A stretch of 64,000 nucleotides of DNA from a virus (IMGVR_UViG_3300023174_003623:62001-126000), one strand, 5' to 3'. Shown: positions 26,603 to 36,094, counted from the stretch's first letter. Notes: generated by a model from the sequence alone, not told the origin. Translations and numbers: made by a program.

Positions 26603-28222
26603 ATGTCAGGGGATAATTATCTTGGTAATCCTCTTATCAAGAAATCAAATGTAAGATTAAGTTTCACTGCTGAACAGATTCAAGAATACGCTAAATGCGT
26701 AAAAGACCCAGTACACTTTATACAGAATTATGTAAAAATTGTCAACATTGATGCGGGTTTGGTTACCTTTAATCTTTATTCTTATCAAAAAAAGATTGTA
26801 GAAACCGCTGTAAATAATCGATTTGTTATTTGTAAAATGCCTCGTCAATGTGGCAAAACTACAACAATCGTAGGTGTAATTCTTTGGCATATTTTATTTA
26901 ATGAAAACTATAATGTAGCTATCCTTGCTCATAAGGCTAGTCAGGCTCGTGAAATTCTATCGCGCATTCAATTTGCATATGAGCATCTTCCCAAGTGGAT
27001 GCAACAAGGTGTGGTCGAATGGAACAAGGGAAATATCGAGCTAGAAAATGGCGCGAAAGTGCTAGCTTCTGGCACATCTTCATCTGCTATTCGCGGTGGT
27101 TCATTTAATCTAATCTATCTTGACGAGTTTGCTTTCGTACCTAATAATCTTCAAGAACAGTTTTTCGCTTCAGTTTATCCTACCATTTCATCAGGTAAAA
27201 CATCTAAGGTTCTGATTACTTCCACACCAAATGGATTAAATCTTTTTTACAAGTTATGGACTGATAGTGTTGATGATAAAAATGAATATAAGCATGTAGA
27301 CGTACATTGGTCAGATACTCCCGGTAGAGATGAGCAATGGAAACGTCAAACCATTCGTAACACTTCGGAACAACAATTCAGAGTGGAATATGGTTGCGAG
27401 TTCTTGGGTTCATCTAATACGCTTATCGACCCATCCAAATTACAGACTTTAGTATTCTCTTATCCTATTAGTACCAAGTCGTATTTTGGTAGTGAAATGA
27501 AGGTCTATAAGGAACCAGAACAAGGTCATAAATACTTAGTTACAGTAGATGTAGCAGAAGGTGCGGGGTTAGACTATTCCGTTTGTCAAGTAATCGATGT
27601 TACATTTGTACCTTATCGTCAAGTTGCTACCTATAAGAACAATAATATTCATACACTAGTTTTTCCAGACGTTATAAGAAGCATTGCCATGTATTATAAC
27701 GAAGCACTGGTTTTAGTTGAAATAAATAGTATTGGAAAACAAGTCGTAGAAAGTCTTCATTACGACTTAGAATATGAAGGAATTTTGACTGTGGATAAGT
27801 CTATTGCGGCTGGTCAGAAATTGACGGGTGGCTTTGGAGGTAAAACACAAATGGGTGTCAGGACAACCACTCAAGTAAAACGGATTGGTTGCAGTAATTT
27901 AAAAACTCTAATAGAAACTGATAAACTTATTTTATGTGATTTCGATACTATTAATGAATTGTTCAGATTTGTTAGTATGCGAAATACATTTATGGCAGAA
28001 GAAGGAAACGATGACTTAGTAATGGGATTGGTTTTGTTCTCATGGCTAATAAACCAACCTTATTTTAAGGACATGTCAGAAAGTGATGTGCATAAAGTGC
28101 TGGTAGAAGCTGCAATGGAGGATGATCTTTTACCATTCATTTATGAAGAAAACGTTTCGACCTATAACAATGAACCAGTAGAGGTGGCTCCTGATCAATT
28201 TGAATCATATATGACTAATTAA
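26603..28222 (+). CDS. gp17: gp17-like large terminase (packaging motor)
   Basis: A 539-residue DNA-packaging ATPase/nuclease. The Walker A-type motif RQCGKTT is at residues 81-87, and the Walker B motif LIYLDEF at 171-177 is followed by the coupling motif (TSTPNG). The C-terminal RNase H-fold nuclease begins around YLVTVDVAEGAGLDYSV, which provides the first catalytic Asp. Length is near that of exo-T4 terminases (T4 gp17 610). It pumps DNA through the portal gp20 encoded 3 kb downstream. No intein or intron is seen. Confidence 0.95.
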   Translation: MSGDNYLGNPLIKKSNVRLSFTAEQIQEYAKCVKDPVHFIQNYVKIVNIDAGLVTFNLYSYQKKIVETAVNNRFVICKMPRQCGKTTTIVGVILWHILFNENYNVAILAHKASQAREILSRIQFAYEHLPKWMQQGVVEWNKGNIELENGAKVLASGTSSSAIRGGSFNLIYLDEFAFVPNNLQEQFFASVYPTISSGKTSKVLITSTPNGLNLFYKLWTDSVDDKNEYKHVDVHWSDTPGRDEQWKRQTIRNTSEQQFRVEYGCEFLGSSNTLIDPSKLQTLVFSYPISTKSYFGSEMKVYKEPEQGHKYLVTVDVAEGAGLDYSVCQVIDVTFVPYRQVATYKNNNIHTLVFPDVIRSIAMYYNEALVLVEINSIGKQVVESLHYDLEYEGILTVDKSIAAGQKLTGGFGGKTQMGVRTTTQVKRIGCSNLKTLIETDKLILCDFDTINELFRFVSMRNTFMAEEGNDDLVMGLVLFSWLINQPYFKDMSESDVHKVLVEAAMEDDLLPFIYEENVSTYNNEPVEVAPDQFESYMTN

Positions 28223-28233
28223 AATCGTAAAAT

Positions 28234-28241
28234 AATAAATA
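28234..28241 (+). promoter_or_regulatory. Late-promoter-like octamer AATAAATA before gp18
   Basis: One mismatch from TATAAATA, 57 bases before the sheath gene, in the 76-base gap after gp17. An AAGGGAGAA ribosome site follows at about 28284. Confidence 0.5.
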
Positions 28242-28298
28242 GAACAATAGCATATATCATCAAATCTGCTAAACGTTTTTCGTAAGGGAGAATAAACC

Positions 28299-30443
28299 AT
28301 GCCATTCCAAGTTAGTCCCGGAGTCAATGTATCTGAAATTGACTTAACCACTATAGTTCCTGCGGTATCCACAACAGAAGGTGCGATTGCAGGTGTTTTC
28401 CGTTGGGGTCCAATCGATAGAGCAGTACTTATCGACTCAGAAGATAAACTTGCTGCTCGATTTGGTAAACCTGACAATACAAATCCAGAAACCTTTTTTA
28501 CTGCTGCAAACTTCCTTGCATATGGCAACAAGCTTTATGTAAGTCGTGCAGCTAATACCACTGATGGCACTGGCGTTAGCGGTGTTCTATCAGCCATGGC
28601 AAATGTTGCTGCAATCGTTTCAAATGCAGTACACATTGTATTAAATGAGGATGATTATACTACTAAATCATCTGGTTTTGAAGCTGGTGTAGACTATATT
28701 GCAAAATATCCCGGTGCATTAGGCAATTCACTTAAAGTTTCTGTATGCGATTCAGTAAATGCATATGGTTCAAATTTGTCTATGTTTGTTCCTATCAATT
28801 CAGCATATAATGTATCTATTCCTACAAATATTTCAAATGCAGGAATTTCATTTATTGTAGGATCAAACCAAGCTACTATCTTTATTGCTAATAGTGCTGG
28901 TAGTTGGGATACTGGTGCAGGTACAAGTTCTGCACAATATGGTCTAGAAGCAATTGTAGCTAATACACTTATAGTTGGTAGTATTCTAAAAGCTGGTAAT
29001 GCTACATTAGGTATACAAGATCTTCGTATTACTGGATTTGCTGCTAACGCTGTATATTCTGCTGGTAATACAACTTATGTAGTTAATTTAAATACCAATT
29101 ATAGTTTATCTTCTAATTTTTATGCAAATACAATTGTAAACAATTGGGAATACTATAACGCAGTTTCTAAAGCTCCTAGTCCTTCAGTTTATCAAAAGAG
29201 TTTTGGTGGTAATTCGGCAGTTGTCGATGAACTTCATGTTGTAGTTGCCGATGAAGATGGCAAATTTACTGGTGTTCCCGGTACAATTCTTGAAGTATTC
29301 CAAGGTCTTTCAAGAGCTACAGATGCTAAAACACAAGATGGTAATACATTATACTACAAAAATGTAATTAATCAAAATTCAAATTATGTTTGGTGGGCAT
29401 CTGATCGTGGTGGTTCTAGTTCAGCAACTTCTCTTGTAATTACCAATTCAACTAATTCTAAACCAATGACTTTATCATTTATTAATGGTTCAGATGGTGT
29501 TGATGAATCAAGCATTGCAATTGGCAATTTAACTCGTGCTTATGACAAATTTAAATCCGCAGAAGATATTGATGTTTCGCTCATTCTTCAAGGTAAAGCT
29601 CGTGGTGGGTCTACACAACCAACTGGTGCTGTTGCCACTGCTGTTGGATATCAACTTGCAAATTATTTAATTGATAATATTGCTGGCTCTCGCAAAGATT
29701 GTGTAGTGTTTATATCACCAGATAAAGATGATGTTGTCAACAATATTGGTAAAGATGAATATCAAGATATTGTTGATTTTAGACTTGCGCTTTCTTCTAG
29801 TTCATATGCTGTGATAGACTCTGGTTATAAATACCAATATGACAAGTATAATGATGTTTATCGTTGGGTTCCTTTGAATGGTGATATTGCTGGTCTTGCA
29901 GTTCGTACTGATAATTTAAGAGATCCATGGTGGTCACCTGCTGGTTTTAATCGTGGTCAAATTAAAAATATCATTAAACTAGCTTATAATCCTGCTAAAG
30001 CAGAACGTGACATTCTTTATAAGAATGATATTAATCCAGTCTGCATATTCCCCGGCCAAGGTACGGTGTTATTTGGTGATAAAACGCTTCTTGGCAAACC
30101 AAGTGCATTTGACCGAATCAACGTTCGTCGTTTGTTCATCGTTCTTGAAAAAGCAATTGCAACTGCCGCTAAATTTACGTTATTTGAATTTAATGATGCA
30201 TTTACAAGAGCACAATTTAGAAACTTAGTTGAACCTTTCCTAAGAGACGTTCAGGGTCGTCGTGGTATCTACGACTTCAAGGTTGTTTGTGATGAAACAA
30301 ACAATACTGGTGAAGTTATTGACCGCAACGAATTTGTAGGAGACATTTACATCAAACCAGCACGCAGCATCAACTTTATTCAGTTGAACTTTGTAGCAGT
30401 TAGAACTGGTGTCGAATTCTCTGAAGTTGTTGGCAATTTCTAA
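28299..30443 (+). CDS. gp18: gp18-like contractile tail sheath protein
   Basis: A 714-residue sheath protein. The N terminus (MPFQVSPGVNVSEIDLTTIVPAVSTTEGAIAGVFRWGP) is the hallmark of myovirus sheath proteins. The conserved C-terminal core (DPWWSPAGFNRGQIKNI, INPVCIFPGQGTVLFGDKTLL, DRINVRRLFIVLEKAI, YIKPARSINFIQLNFVAVRTG) forms the interlocked inner layer. It is longer than T4 gp18 (659). The extra Asn/Thr/Gly-rich stretch at residues about 105-290 should be the surface-exposed protrusion. It is followed directly by the tail tube gene. Confidence 0.95.
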   Translation: MPFQVSPGVNVSEIDLTTIVPAVSTTEGAIAGVFRWGPIDRAVLIDSEDKLAARFGKPDNTNPETFFTAANFLAYGNKLYVSRAANTTDGTGVSGVLSAMANVAAIVSNAVHIVLNEDDYTTKSSGFEAGVDYIAKYPGALGNSLKVSVCDSVNAYGSNLSMFVPINSAYNVSIPTNISNAGISFIVGSNQATIFIANSAGSWDTGAGTSSAQYGLEAIVANTLIVGSILKAGNATLGIQDLRITGFAANAVYSAGNTTYVVNLNTNYSLSSNFYANTIVNNWEYYNAVSKAPSPSVYQKSFGGNSAVVDELHVVVADEDGKFTGVPGTILEVFQGLSRATDAKTQDGNTLYYKNVINQNSNYVWWASDRGGSSSATSLVITNSTNSKPMTLSFINGSDGVDESSIAIGNLTRAYDKFKSAEDIDVSLILQGKARGGSTQPTGAVATAVGYQLANYLIDNIAGSRKDCVVFISPDKDDVVNNIGKDEYQDIVDFRLALSSSSYAVIDSGYKYQYDKYNDVYRWVPLNGDIAGLAVRTDNLRDPWWSPAGFNRGQIKNIIKLAYNPAKAERDILYKNDINPVCIFPGQGTVLFGDKTLLGKPSAFDRINVRRLFIVLEKAIATAAKFTLFEFNDAFTRAQFRNLVEPFLRDVQGRRGIYDFKVVCDETNNTGEVIDRNEFVGDIYIKPARSINFIQLNFVAVRTGVEFSEVVGNF

Positions 30444-30449
30444 TAAATA
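30442..30449 (+). promoter_or_regulatory. Late-promoter-like octamer AATAAATA before gp19
   Basis: Overlaps the last base-pairs of gp18 and lies 26 bases before gp19. One mismatch from the T4-type octamer. The ribosome site CAAGGAG follows. Confidence 0.5.
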
Positions 30450-30474
30450 GGTTTAACTAGCAAGGAGAATTTAA

Positions 30475-31026
30475 ATGGCTTTCAATATTAATGAAATTAA
30501 AAGTCAAATGTTATTTGATGGAGCGCGACCTGCGCTCTTTCAGGTAACTCTACAAAACCCTGCAAATTCTGTAGCAGATATTAAGTTTCCATTTATGTGT
30601 GAGGCTACAGCATTACCCGCAGCAGATGTTGGTACAGTTCAAGTCCCATATTTTGGTAGATTTATCAAATTAGCTGGAGACCGTGTTTATGCTGATTGGC
30701 AGGTAACTATTATTAATGATGAAGATTTTTTAGTTAGAAATGCCCTTGAAGAGTGGTCTAATAAGATTAACTCTTTCCAAGGTAACATTAGAGCTTTTGG
30801 ATCAGCATCACCATTATTATATAAGTCACAGGCGCAAGTAATTCAATATTCAAAAACTGGTGTTCCAATTCGGACTTATCAATTTAATGGAATTTTCCCA
30901 ACTGTTATAAGCGATATTCCGCTTTCATGGTCTACACAAAATGAAATTGAAAGATTTACGGTAACCTTTGCCGTTGATTATTGGGAAGTTTCCGGTGGAA
31001 TTACCGGAAATGCGGGCGGTATTTAA
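30475..31026 (+). CDS. gp19: gp19-like tail tube protein
   Basis: A 183-residue tube protein (T4 163). The pattern ARPALFQVTLQNP, FMCEATALPAADVGTVQVPYFGR and LAGDRVYADWQVTIINDEDFLVRNALEEW is the conserved tail tube fold in which hexamers stack to make the DNA channel. It lies between sheath and portal as in T4. A strong terminator follows. Confidence 0.95.
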   Translation: MAFNINEIKSQMLFDGARPALFQVTLQNPANSVADIKFPFMCEATALPAADVGTVQVPYFGRFIKLAGDRVYADWQVTIINDEDFLVRNALEEWSNKINSFQGNIRAFGSASPLLYKSQAQVIQYSKTGVPIRTYQFNGIFPTVISDIPLSWSTQNEIERFTVTFAVDYWEVSGGITGNAGGI

Positions 31027-31033
31027 TAATAAA

Positions 31034-31060
31034 GGGGGAAAATTTCTTCCCCCTATTTTT
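31034..31060 (+). terminator. Rho-independent terminator after gp19
   Basis: GGGGGAA (31034-31040) pairs with TTCCCCC (31047-31053) around a 6-base loop, followed by TATTTTT. It separates the abundant sheath/tube transcript from the portal gene, which has no obvious late octamer in front of it and so probably relies on read-through. Confidence 0.85.
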
Positions 31061-31074
31061 AGTGAGATAATATA

Positions 31075-32634
31075 ATGGCAGGATCACCAAGTATTTTTGG
31101 GTTTCAATTCAAGCGAAAAAAAGAAGATGATAAAAGCAATAACGAATCATTCGCACCGTTAATTCAAGATGACGGTGCAGTCGCTGTTGCGGCTGGTGGT
31201 GCATATGGTACTTATGTAGATTTAGAAGGTTCTGCTCGTACAGAAGCAGAACTTGTTACCAAATACCGAGAAATGTCGCTTCATGCAGAACTCGATTCTG
31301 CAATTGAAGATATTGTTAATGAAGCGATTATTGTAGATGATGATTTTGATCGCGCTATCGAAATCAATCTAGATAAAACTGGACTTTCTGATAAACTTAA
31401 AGGTGCTATTCGTCAAGAGTTTTCTCAAATTCTTCAGTTGTTTGAATTCAATACACACAGCTATGATATCTTTAGACGTTGGTATATTGATGGTAGACTA
31501 TACTATCATGTAATTATCGATGATGCTAGACCCCAAGATGGTATTAAAGAATTTCGGTATATAGATCCAAGAAAAATTCGTAAGATTCGTGAAGTAAAGA
31601 AAAAGCCTATACCAAATTTTAACATTGAAGTTACAAAAAATCAACAAGAATATTTTATATACAATGAAAAGGGGTTTAGTCAAAACATAGGCCCAACTTC
31701 TACTGGTACTGGTAGCACTGGTGTTAAGATTTCTGCTGATGCAATTCTTCATATTACATCAGGATTAACAGATAAAAACAATCAATTAGTATTAGGATTT
31801 CTTCATACTGCAATTAAGCCATTAAATCAACTTAGAACACTTGAAGATGCCACATTAATTTATAGAATTTCTCGCGCACCAGAACGTCGAGTATTTTATA
31901 TCGATGTAGGTAACTTGCCTAAAATGAAAGCTGAACAATATCTTCGTGATATTATGGCAAGATTTAAAAACCGAGTTGTGTACGATTCTTCTACTGGTGA
32001 AGTAAGAGATGACAGAAAGTTTATGACCATGTTAGAAGATTTCTGGCTACCTCGTCGTGAAGGTGGTAAAGGAACAGAAATTCAAACACTTCCTCCCGGT
32101 CAAAATTTGGGGCAATTAGAAGATGTTAAATACTTTCAAAGAAATCTTTACAAAGCTTTAAAAATTCCTGTCAATCGTATTGAACCTGAACAGACTTACA
32201 ATCTTGGTCGTGCAACTGAAATTACAAGAGACGAAGTGAAATTTGCTAAATTTGTAAATAGATTGCAGACTCGTTTTGCAACTTTATTTTTAAATGCTCT
32301 TGAAAAACAATTAATTCTTAAAAAGATTATCACACCAGAAGATTGGGTGGTTCTCAGTAATTCAATATCATTTGATTTTGCTAGAGATAATCATTATGCA
32401 GAATTGAAAGAATTAGAAATTGTAAACAACAGAATGGCGGCTGTACAAGCTGTAGACCCATTTGTTGGAAAATATTTCTCAGTTGAGTGGGTTCAGAAAA
32501 ACCTTTTACGTCAAAAAGATGAAGATATAGAAGAAATTATGCAACAAATAGGTAATGAAGTCCAGCAGGGAATTATTCAACCTGTAGAACAACCAGAGCA
32601 GGCTGCTGCTCCTGCCAAATCAAGTAAAAAATAA
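31075..32634 (+). CDS. gp20: gp20-like portal protein
   Basis: A 519-residue portal (T4 524). Conserved blocks are KYREMSLHAELDSAIEDIVNEAI (about 64-86), FEFNTHSYDIFRRWYIDGRLYYHVIID, FRYIDPRKIRKIREV and EDFWLPRREGGKGTEIQTLPPGQNLG, with the FKNRVVYDSSTGEV segment typical of this family. Twelve copies form the portal vertex through which terminase packages DNA and on which the prohead core assembles. The C-terminal tail (EQPEQAAAPAKSSKK) is low complexity. Confidence 0.95.
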   Translation: MAGSPSIFGFQFKRKKEDDKSNNESFAPLIQDDGAVAVAAGGAYGTYVDLEGSARTEAELVTKYREMSLHAELDSAIEDIVNEAIIVDDDFDRAIEINLDKTGLSDKLKGAIRQEFSQILQLFEFNTHSYDIFRRWYIDGRLYYHVIIDDARPQDGIKEFRYIDPRKIRKIREVKKKPIPNFNIEVTKNQQEYFIYNEKGFSQNIGPTSTGTGSTGVKISADAILHITSGLTDKNNQLVLGFLHTAIKPLNQLRTLEDATLIYRISRAPERRVFYIDVGNLPKMKAEQYLRDIMARFKNRVVYDSSTGEVRDDRKFMTMLEDFWLPRREGGKGTEIQTLPPGQNLGQLEDVKYFQRNLYKALKIPVNRIEPEQTYNLGRATEITRDEVKFAKFVNRLQTRFATLFLNALEKQLILKKIITPEDWVVLSNSISFDFARDNHYAELKELEIVNNRMAAVQAVDPFVGKYFSVEWVQKNLLRQKDEDIEEIMQQIGNEVQQGIIQPVEQPEQAAAPAKSSKK

Positions 32635-32637
32635 TTT

Positions 32638-32645
32638 TATAAATA
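32638..32645 (+). promoter_or_regulatory. Late promoter octamer TATAAATA before gp67
   Basis: An exact octamer starting 4 bases after the portal stop codon. It would drive the prohead core and protease genes. Confidence 0.65.
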
Positions 32646-32657
32646 TAGGAAATTACC

Positions 32658-32918
32658 ATGTCTAATATAGAAATAATTGATTTAATTAAGTATGCAAATG
32701 AAAATCAACCTGTAAATTTTTCGGCTGCATTAGACAATATTTTAAGTCAAAAGACATTAGATGCTCTTGTTACAAAAAAAGAAGAAGTATCATCTACAAT
32801 GTTCAATGGCCCAGATGATGAAGAATATGAAGATGATGAAGAATATGAAGATGATGAAGAATATGAAAATACAGAAGACAACACCGAATTAGAAGACGAT
32901 GGAGAAATAGATGATTAA
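32658..32918 (+). CDS. gp67: gp67-like prohead core protein
   Basis: An 86-residue, strongly acidic protein between gp20 and the prohead protease group, the position and character of T4 gp67 (80 residues, acidic C terminus). The N-terminal half (IEIIDLIKYANENQPVNFSAALDNILSQKTLDAL) is a helical segment as in other gp67 proteins. The C-terminal half is three perfect 18-bp repeats coding DDEEYE followed by more acidic residues. It would be part of the internal scaffold degraded by gp21. The start of the next gene overlaps by 8 bases. Confidence 0.8.
   Translation: MSNIEIIDLIKYANENQPVNFSAALDNILSQKTLDALVTKKEEVSSTMFNGPDDEEYEDDEEYEDDEEYENTEDNTELEDDGEIDD
32814..32867 (+). repeat. Three perfect 18-bp tandem repeats in gp67
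   Basis: The unit gatgatgaagaatatgaa occurs three times in exact tandem and encodes DDEEYE. Copy number is likely to vary by slippage, since the product is an unstructured acidic tail. Confidence 0.9.
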
Positions 32919-33909
32919 TTTATCAGAACTTTTAGATCGTGCTAAAAAGAAGGCTTTAGAAAAACCTGATAATAAAGATGGGTATGCTCCAAAAAGCACT
33001 GATGAATTACGATTCAAACGTAAACATGTAGTTAATACTACACCAGATGCTAATAAAAATGGTGATGATGTGTTCAAGGGCACCAGCGTTAAGGCTGTAG
33101 ATCGTGCTGGAACACGCTTTGGTTATAATCCCGGTCAAGATGAAGAAGTTTATGAAGAAGTCAAGAAGAAAAAAGTGTGCAAGGAATGTGGTAAAAAATA
33201 CACAGGAAAGCAATGTTCTTGTTGCATGAATGAAGCAAAAACAAGAATGCCATTAGATGGGCACCCTTATCATAATAAATCTGATGCTGAATTAAAATAC
33301 ATAATTAAAGATGCGGGTGAAGCTGCTCAGGCTATGCGTGGTCAAGATTCCAAAGCTGAAAATAAATATTTAGACCAAGTTAATGATGCATCCACAATTC
33401 TTGCTTATCGTCAAAAGCTTCAAAAAAATTCTTATGAACCAGATGGTGAACATATTTCTGAAATGCAATGGAATTATGGAAAAAAAAGAGAACCATCACC
33501 AAATCCACACCCAGACCATGAATTCAATAAATTATCAGACAAAGAATTAAAAAATATTATAGACACACATAATCAAACTTATCCAGAACGCAATGATTAT
33601 GACCCAACCGGTAACAGACCTTCAAGAAAAACTCCATTAGGGAGTAATTGGTCTTATATGTCAGATAGAGACAAACAAAAAGAGATAAAACAAAACCCAA
33701 AAATTCAAGAATACTTGAAATCAGCTAAAAATTTTCCAATTGCTAAGGAGATCTTACGTTGGAGAGACGGTCAAGTTAATGAATCTGCTGCTCCCGGTAA
33801 AGAAGATTGGATTAAAGCAAATAAACAAAGATTTATCAAGCAATATGGTAAAGAAAAAGGATTAAAAATCCTTTATGCCAAAGCTTGGGCAATGTCAAAG
33901 GGTAAATAA
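32911..33909 (+). CDS. Hypothetical prohead-cluster protein with zinc ribbon
   Basis: A 332-residue hydrophilic, lysine-rich protein in the place where T4 carries gene 68 (prohead core). It has a four-cysteine zinc ribbon (CKECGKKYTGKQCSCC, about residues 90-105). It also has two related blocks, HPYHNKSDAELKYIIKDAGEA and HPDHEFNKLSDKELKNIIDTH. The C-terminal motif EDWIKANKQRFIKQYGKEKGLKILYAKAWAM is shared with many small proteins of T4-like phages. The function is unknown. Position suggests a head-interior or core protein, but sequence similarity to gp68 is not evident. Confidence 0.6.
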   Translation: MINLSELLDRAKKKALEKPDNKDGYAPKSTDELRFKRKHVVNTTPDANKNGDDVFKGTSVKAVDRAGTRFGYNPGQDEEVYEEVKKKKVCKECGKKYTGKQCSCCMNEAKTRMPLDGHPYHNKSDAELKYIIKDAGEAAQAMRGQDSKAENKYLDQVNDASTILAYRQKLQKNSYEPDGEHISEMQWNYGKKREPSPNPHPDHEFNKLSDKELKNIIDTHNQTYPERNDYDPTGNRPSRKTPLGSNWSYMSDRDKQKEIKQNPKIQEYLKSAKNFPIAKEILRWRDGQVNESAAPGKEDWIKANKQRFIKQYGKEKGLKILYAKAWAMSKGK

Positions 33910-33911
33910 CT

Positions 33912-34322
33912 ATGGCAACAATGATTAATAGATCTGGGGCTTCTGCAATTATTCATGTAACATCTAACGATTGTGTTGTTATTGCTGGTAATCCTACCGT
34001 TAGTAATATTGCATTTGGTAATAGCACTGTATTTGAAACCATAACAGGAGCTTCTATTACACAAGTTTGGTGGGGTTCTACAGGTATTTCAGGCAATTCT
34101 TATTGGGTGGTCAATCGAGGCTTAGGTAGTGCTGGTTCTCCAGTTACAACAGTTAATGCTAATACGGTTTTAGTTTTACCAGATTCCGGTTATATGGATT
34201 ACGCAGGTGCTGGTGCGGCGTTGATTAAAAATTTAACTGCCAATTGCTCAGTTGCTTTATATAATAGCACCACTGGTTATTTGATGGTTGAATTCCAAAA
34301 AACACCAACAATTGACAAATAA
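33912..34322 (+). CDS. Putative head-associated beta protein
   Basis: A 136-residue protein with no charged core, rich in Ser, Thr, Gly and Val (FETITGASITQVWWGSTGISGNSYWVVNRG, TVLVLPDSGYMDYAGAG). It looks like a compact beta sandwich. It lies immediately before the prohead protease gene and 3 bases after the previous gene. A capsid decoration or portal-associated role is possible from position and composition. No family was recognised with confidence. Confidence 0.55.
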   Translation: MATMINRSGASAIIHVTSNDCVVIAGNPTVSNIAFGNSTVFETITGASITQVWWGSTGISGNSYWVVNRGLGSAGSPVTTVNANTVLVLPDSGYMDYAGAGAALIKNLTANCSVALYNSTTGYLMVEFQKTPTIDK

Positions 34323-34331
34323 GGAACTAAC

Positions 34332-34991
34332 ATGAAACTTATCTGCGAACAAATAGAAAATGTTAGATACGTTGTAGAATCTAAAGAATCTGGTAAAAAA
34401 GATTTCTACATTGAAGGCATTTTTATGCAAGGCGAAATTCAAAATAGAAACGGTCGAGTATATCCCGTTACTGTTTTAGAAAAAGAATGCGCTCGTTACA
34501 TGAAAGAAGCTGTAAAGCAAAATAGAGCTTATGGCGAACTTGGGCATCCTAATGGCCCTTCAATTAATCTTGATCGAGTTTCTCATTTGATTACAGATCT
34601 TCGTCAAGAGGGATCTAATTTCTACGGTCGTGCTAAGATCATGGAAACTCCAATGGGAAATATCGTAAGAAATATTATGGAAGGTGGCGGATCATTTGGT
34701 GTTTCTACTCGTGGTATGGGATCTATTAAAGAAAATAAATCTGGCGTTATGGAAGTACAAGACGATTTTCATCTCGCAACTGCCGCAGACATTGTTGCAG
34801 ACCCTTCAGCCCCTGATGCATTTGTTCGTGGCATTATGGAAGGGGTTGAGTGGCTTTGGGACAATGGCATACTTAAGGCACATAAGCTTGAAGAGATGAA
34901 GACAACAATTACAAAGGCTTCATCAAAGAATCTCGAAGAAACAAAATTGAATGTTTTCAAGAGTTTTATCAACGAATTAGTTAAAAGATAA
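34332..34991 (+). CDS. gp21: gp21-like prohead core protease
   Basis: A 219-residue serine protease of the herpesvirus assemblin-like fold (T4 gp21 212). Catalytic His lies in GELGHP (H72) and the nucleophile Ser in GVSTRGMG (S125). The opening FYIEGIFMQGEIQNRNGRVYP and the block DRVSHLITDLRQEGSNFYGRAKI are conserved. It matures the prohead by cleaving gp22, gp23 and internal proteins after (hydrophobic)-x-Glu sites. It is followed by the scaffold gene. Confidence 0.95.
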   Translation: MKLICEQIENVRYVVESKESGKKDFYIEGIFMQGEIQNRNGRVYPVTVLEKECARYMKEAVKQNRAYGELGHPNGPSINLDRVSHLITDLRQEGSNFYGRAKIMETPMGNIVRNIMEGGGSFGVSTRGMGSIKENKSGVMEVQDDFHLATAADIVADPSAPDAFVRGIMEGVEWLWDNGILKAHKLEEMKTTITKASSKNLEETKLNVFKSFINELVKR

Positions 34992-34996
34992 CTTTT

Positions 34997-35004
34997 AATA
35001 AATA
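34997..35004 (+). promoter_or_regulatory. Late-promoter-like octamer AATAAATA before gp22
   Basis: One mismatch from consensus, 33 bases before the scaffold start. The ribosome site AGAGGAG follows at 35021. Confidence 0.5.
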
Positions 35005-35036
35005 CATAAAACATAATTTTTAGAGGAGTTTCTAAG

Positions 35037-36032
35037 ATGAACCTTACAGAAACAATAAAGAACATGAAACAAAATATTAATGAAGCTGTTCAAAATGGTG
35101 GCGGTACTACTGGTGTATCCATGGTACCTGATCCAACAAATGTTCGTGCAAAGCCTCCCGGTAATAGCAAGATACAAGGGGATATGAAGGTAATCAATCC
35201 TATTGCTGGTGATGAAGAAGAAACAGACCCAGAAAACAATAGTGCACCTACAAATACATCCGCAGATAAAAATAGAGCCACAATTGCTGCAAAAGGAACT
35301 GGCATGAAAGAACATATCATTTCAATGTTCGACGGAGAAGATCTCTCTGAAGAATTCAAAGAAAAAGCTGGCACACTATTTGAAGTTGCAGTAAATCAAC
35401 GTGTTGCCGAACTTCAAGAAGAATTTGAAATTGTTCTTGCTGAAGAAATTGAAAAAATAGAAGAAGAAGCCACTGCTCAAATTGAAGAGCTTGTCGCTAA
35501 GCTTGACGAATATCTTTCTTATGTTGCCGAACAGTGGGTTGCCGAGAACGAAATCGCAATAGAAACTGGTCTCAAAGCTGATATTACAGAAGGTTTTATC
35601 GAAGGTTTAAGAGATCTTTTTGCAGAACATTATATTGATGTTCCTGATGAAAAATTTGATGTTGTTGAGGAATTGGCTGCTCGTGTTGAAGAACTTGAGG
35701 GTCAGTTAAACGAAGCTATAAACGAAAACATTAAGCTTAATTCTTCGATCACCGAAATGACTGCTGAAGAAACTTTTAATGAAGTTGCTGAAGGTCTTGC
35801 TTCTACTCAGGTAGAAAAATTCAAGCATTTGGCAGAAGGTATTGAATTTGATGACGTTTCAAATTTCAAGAAAAAGCTTAATATCATCAAAGAAAATTAC
35901 TTCTCCACAGGAGTCGTAGAAAAGAAAACTTCTAATCTTCTAGAGGAATCTTTTGAAGGCGAAGAAGAACCAAAAAATCATGGTCCAATGGCTAACTATG
36001 TTAGAGCCATTAGCAGGAACATTGTTAAGTAA
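35037..36032 (+). CDS. gp22: gp22-like major prohead scaffold protein
   Basis: A 331-residue, acidic, mostly coiled-coil protein between protease and capsid genes, as T4 gp22 (269). After an N-terminal disordered segment (residues about 1-95) there is a long Glu-rich helix (EFEIVLAEEIEKIEEEATAQIEELVAKLDEYLSYVAEQW), then VEELAARVEELEGQLNEAI. The C terminus carries the conserved pattern GPMANYVRAISRNIVK, probably the capsid- or portal-binding end. Several Leu/Ile-x-Glu sites would be cut by gp21. Confidence 0.9.
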   Translation: MNLTETIKNMKQNINEAVQNGGGTTGVSMVPDPTNVRAKPPGNSKIQGDMKVINPIAGDEEETDPENNSAPTNTSADKNRATIAAKGTGMKEHIISMFDGEDLSEEFKEKAGTLFEVAVNQRVAELQEEFEIVLAEEIEKIEEEATAQIEELVAKLDEYLSYVAEQWVAENEIAIETGLKADITEGFIEGLRDLFAEHYIDVPDEKFDVVEELAARVEELEGQLNEAINENIKLNSSITEMTAEETFNEVAEGLASTQVEKFKHLAEGIEFDDVSNFKKKLNIIKENYFSTGVVEKKTSNLLEESFEGEEEPKNHGPMANYVRAISRNIVK

Positions 36033-36044
36033 AAAAATTAAATT

Positions 36045-36052
36045 TATAAATA
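36045..36052 (+). promoter_or_regulatory. Late promoter octamer TATAAATA before gp23
   Basis: An exact octamer 43 bases upstream of the major capsid start, giving a leader with AAAGGAGAAT as the ribosome site. Confidence 0.7.
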
Positions 36053-36094
36053 GTTAAAAGCAAAATAATTAATTGCTTACAAAGGAGAATCCCA

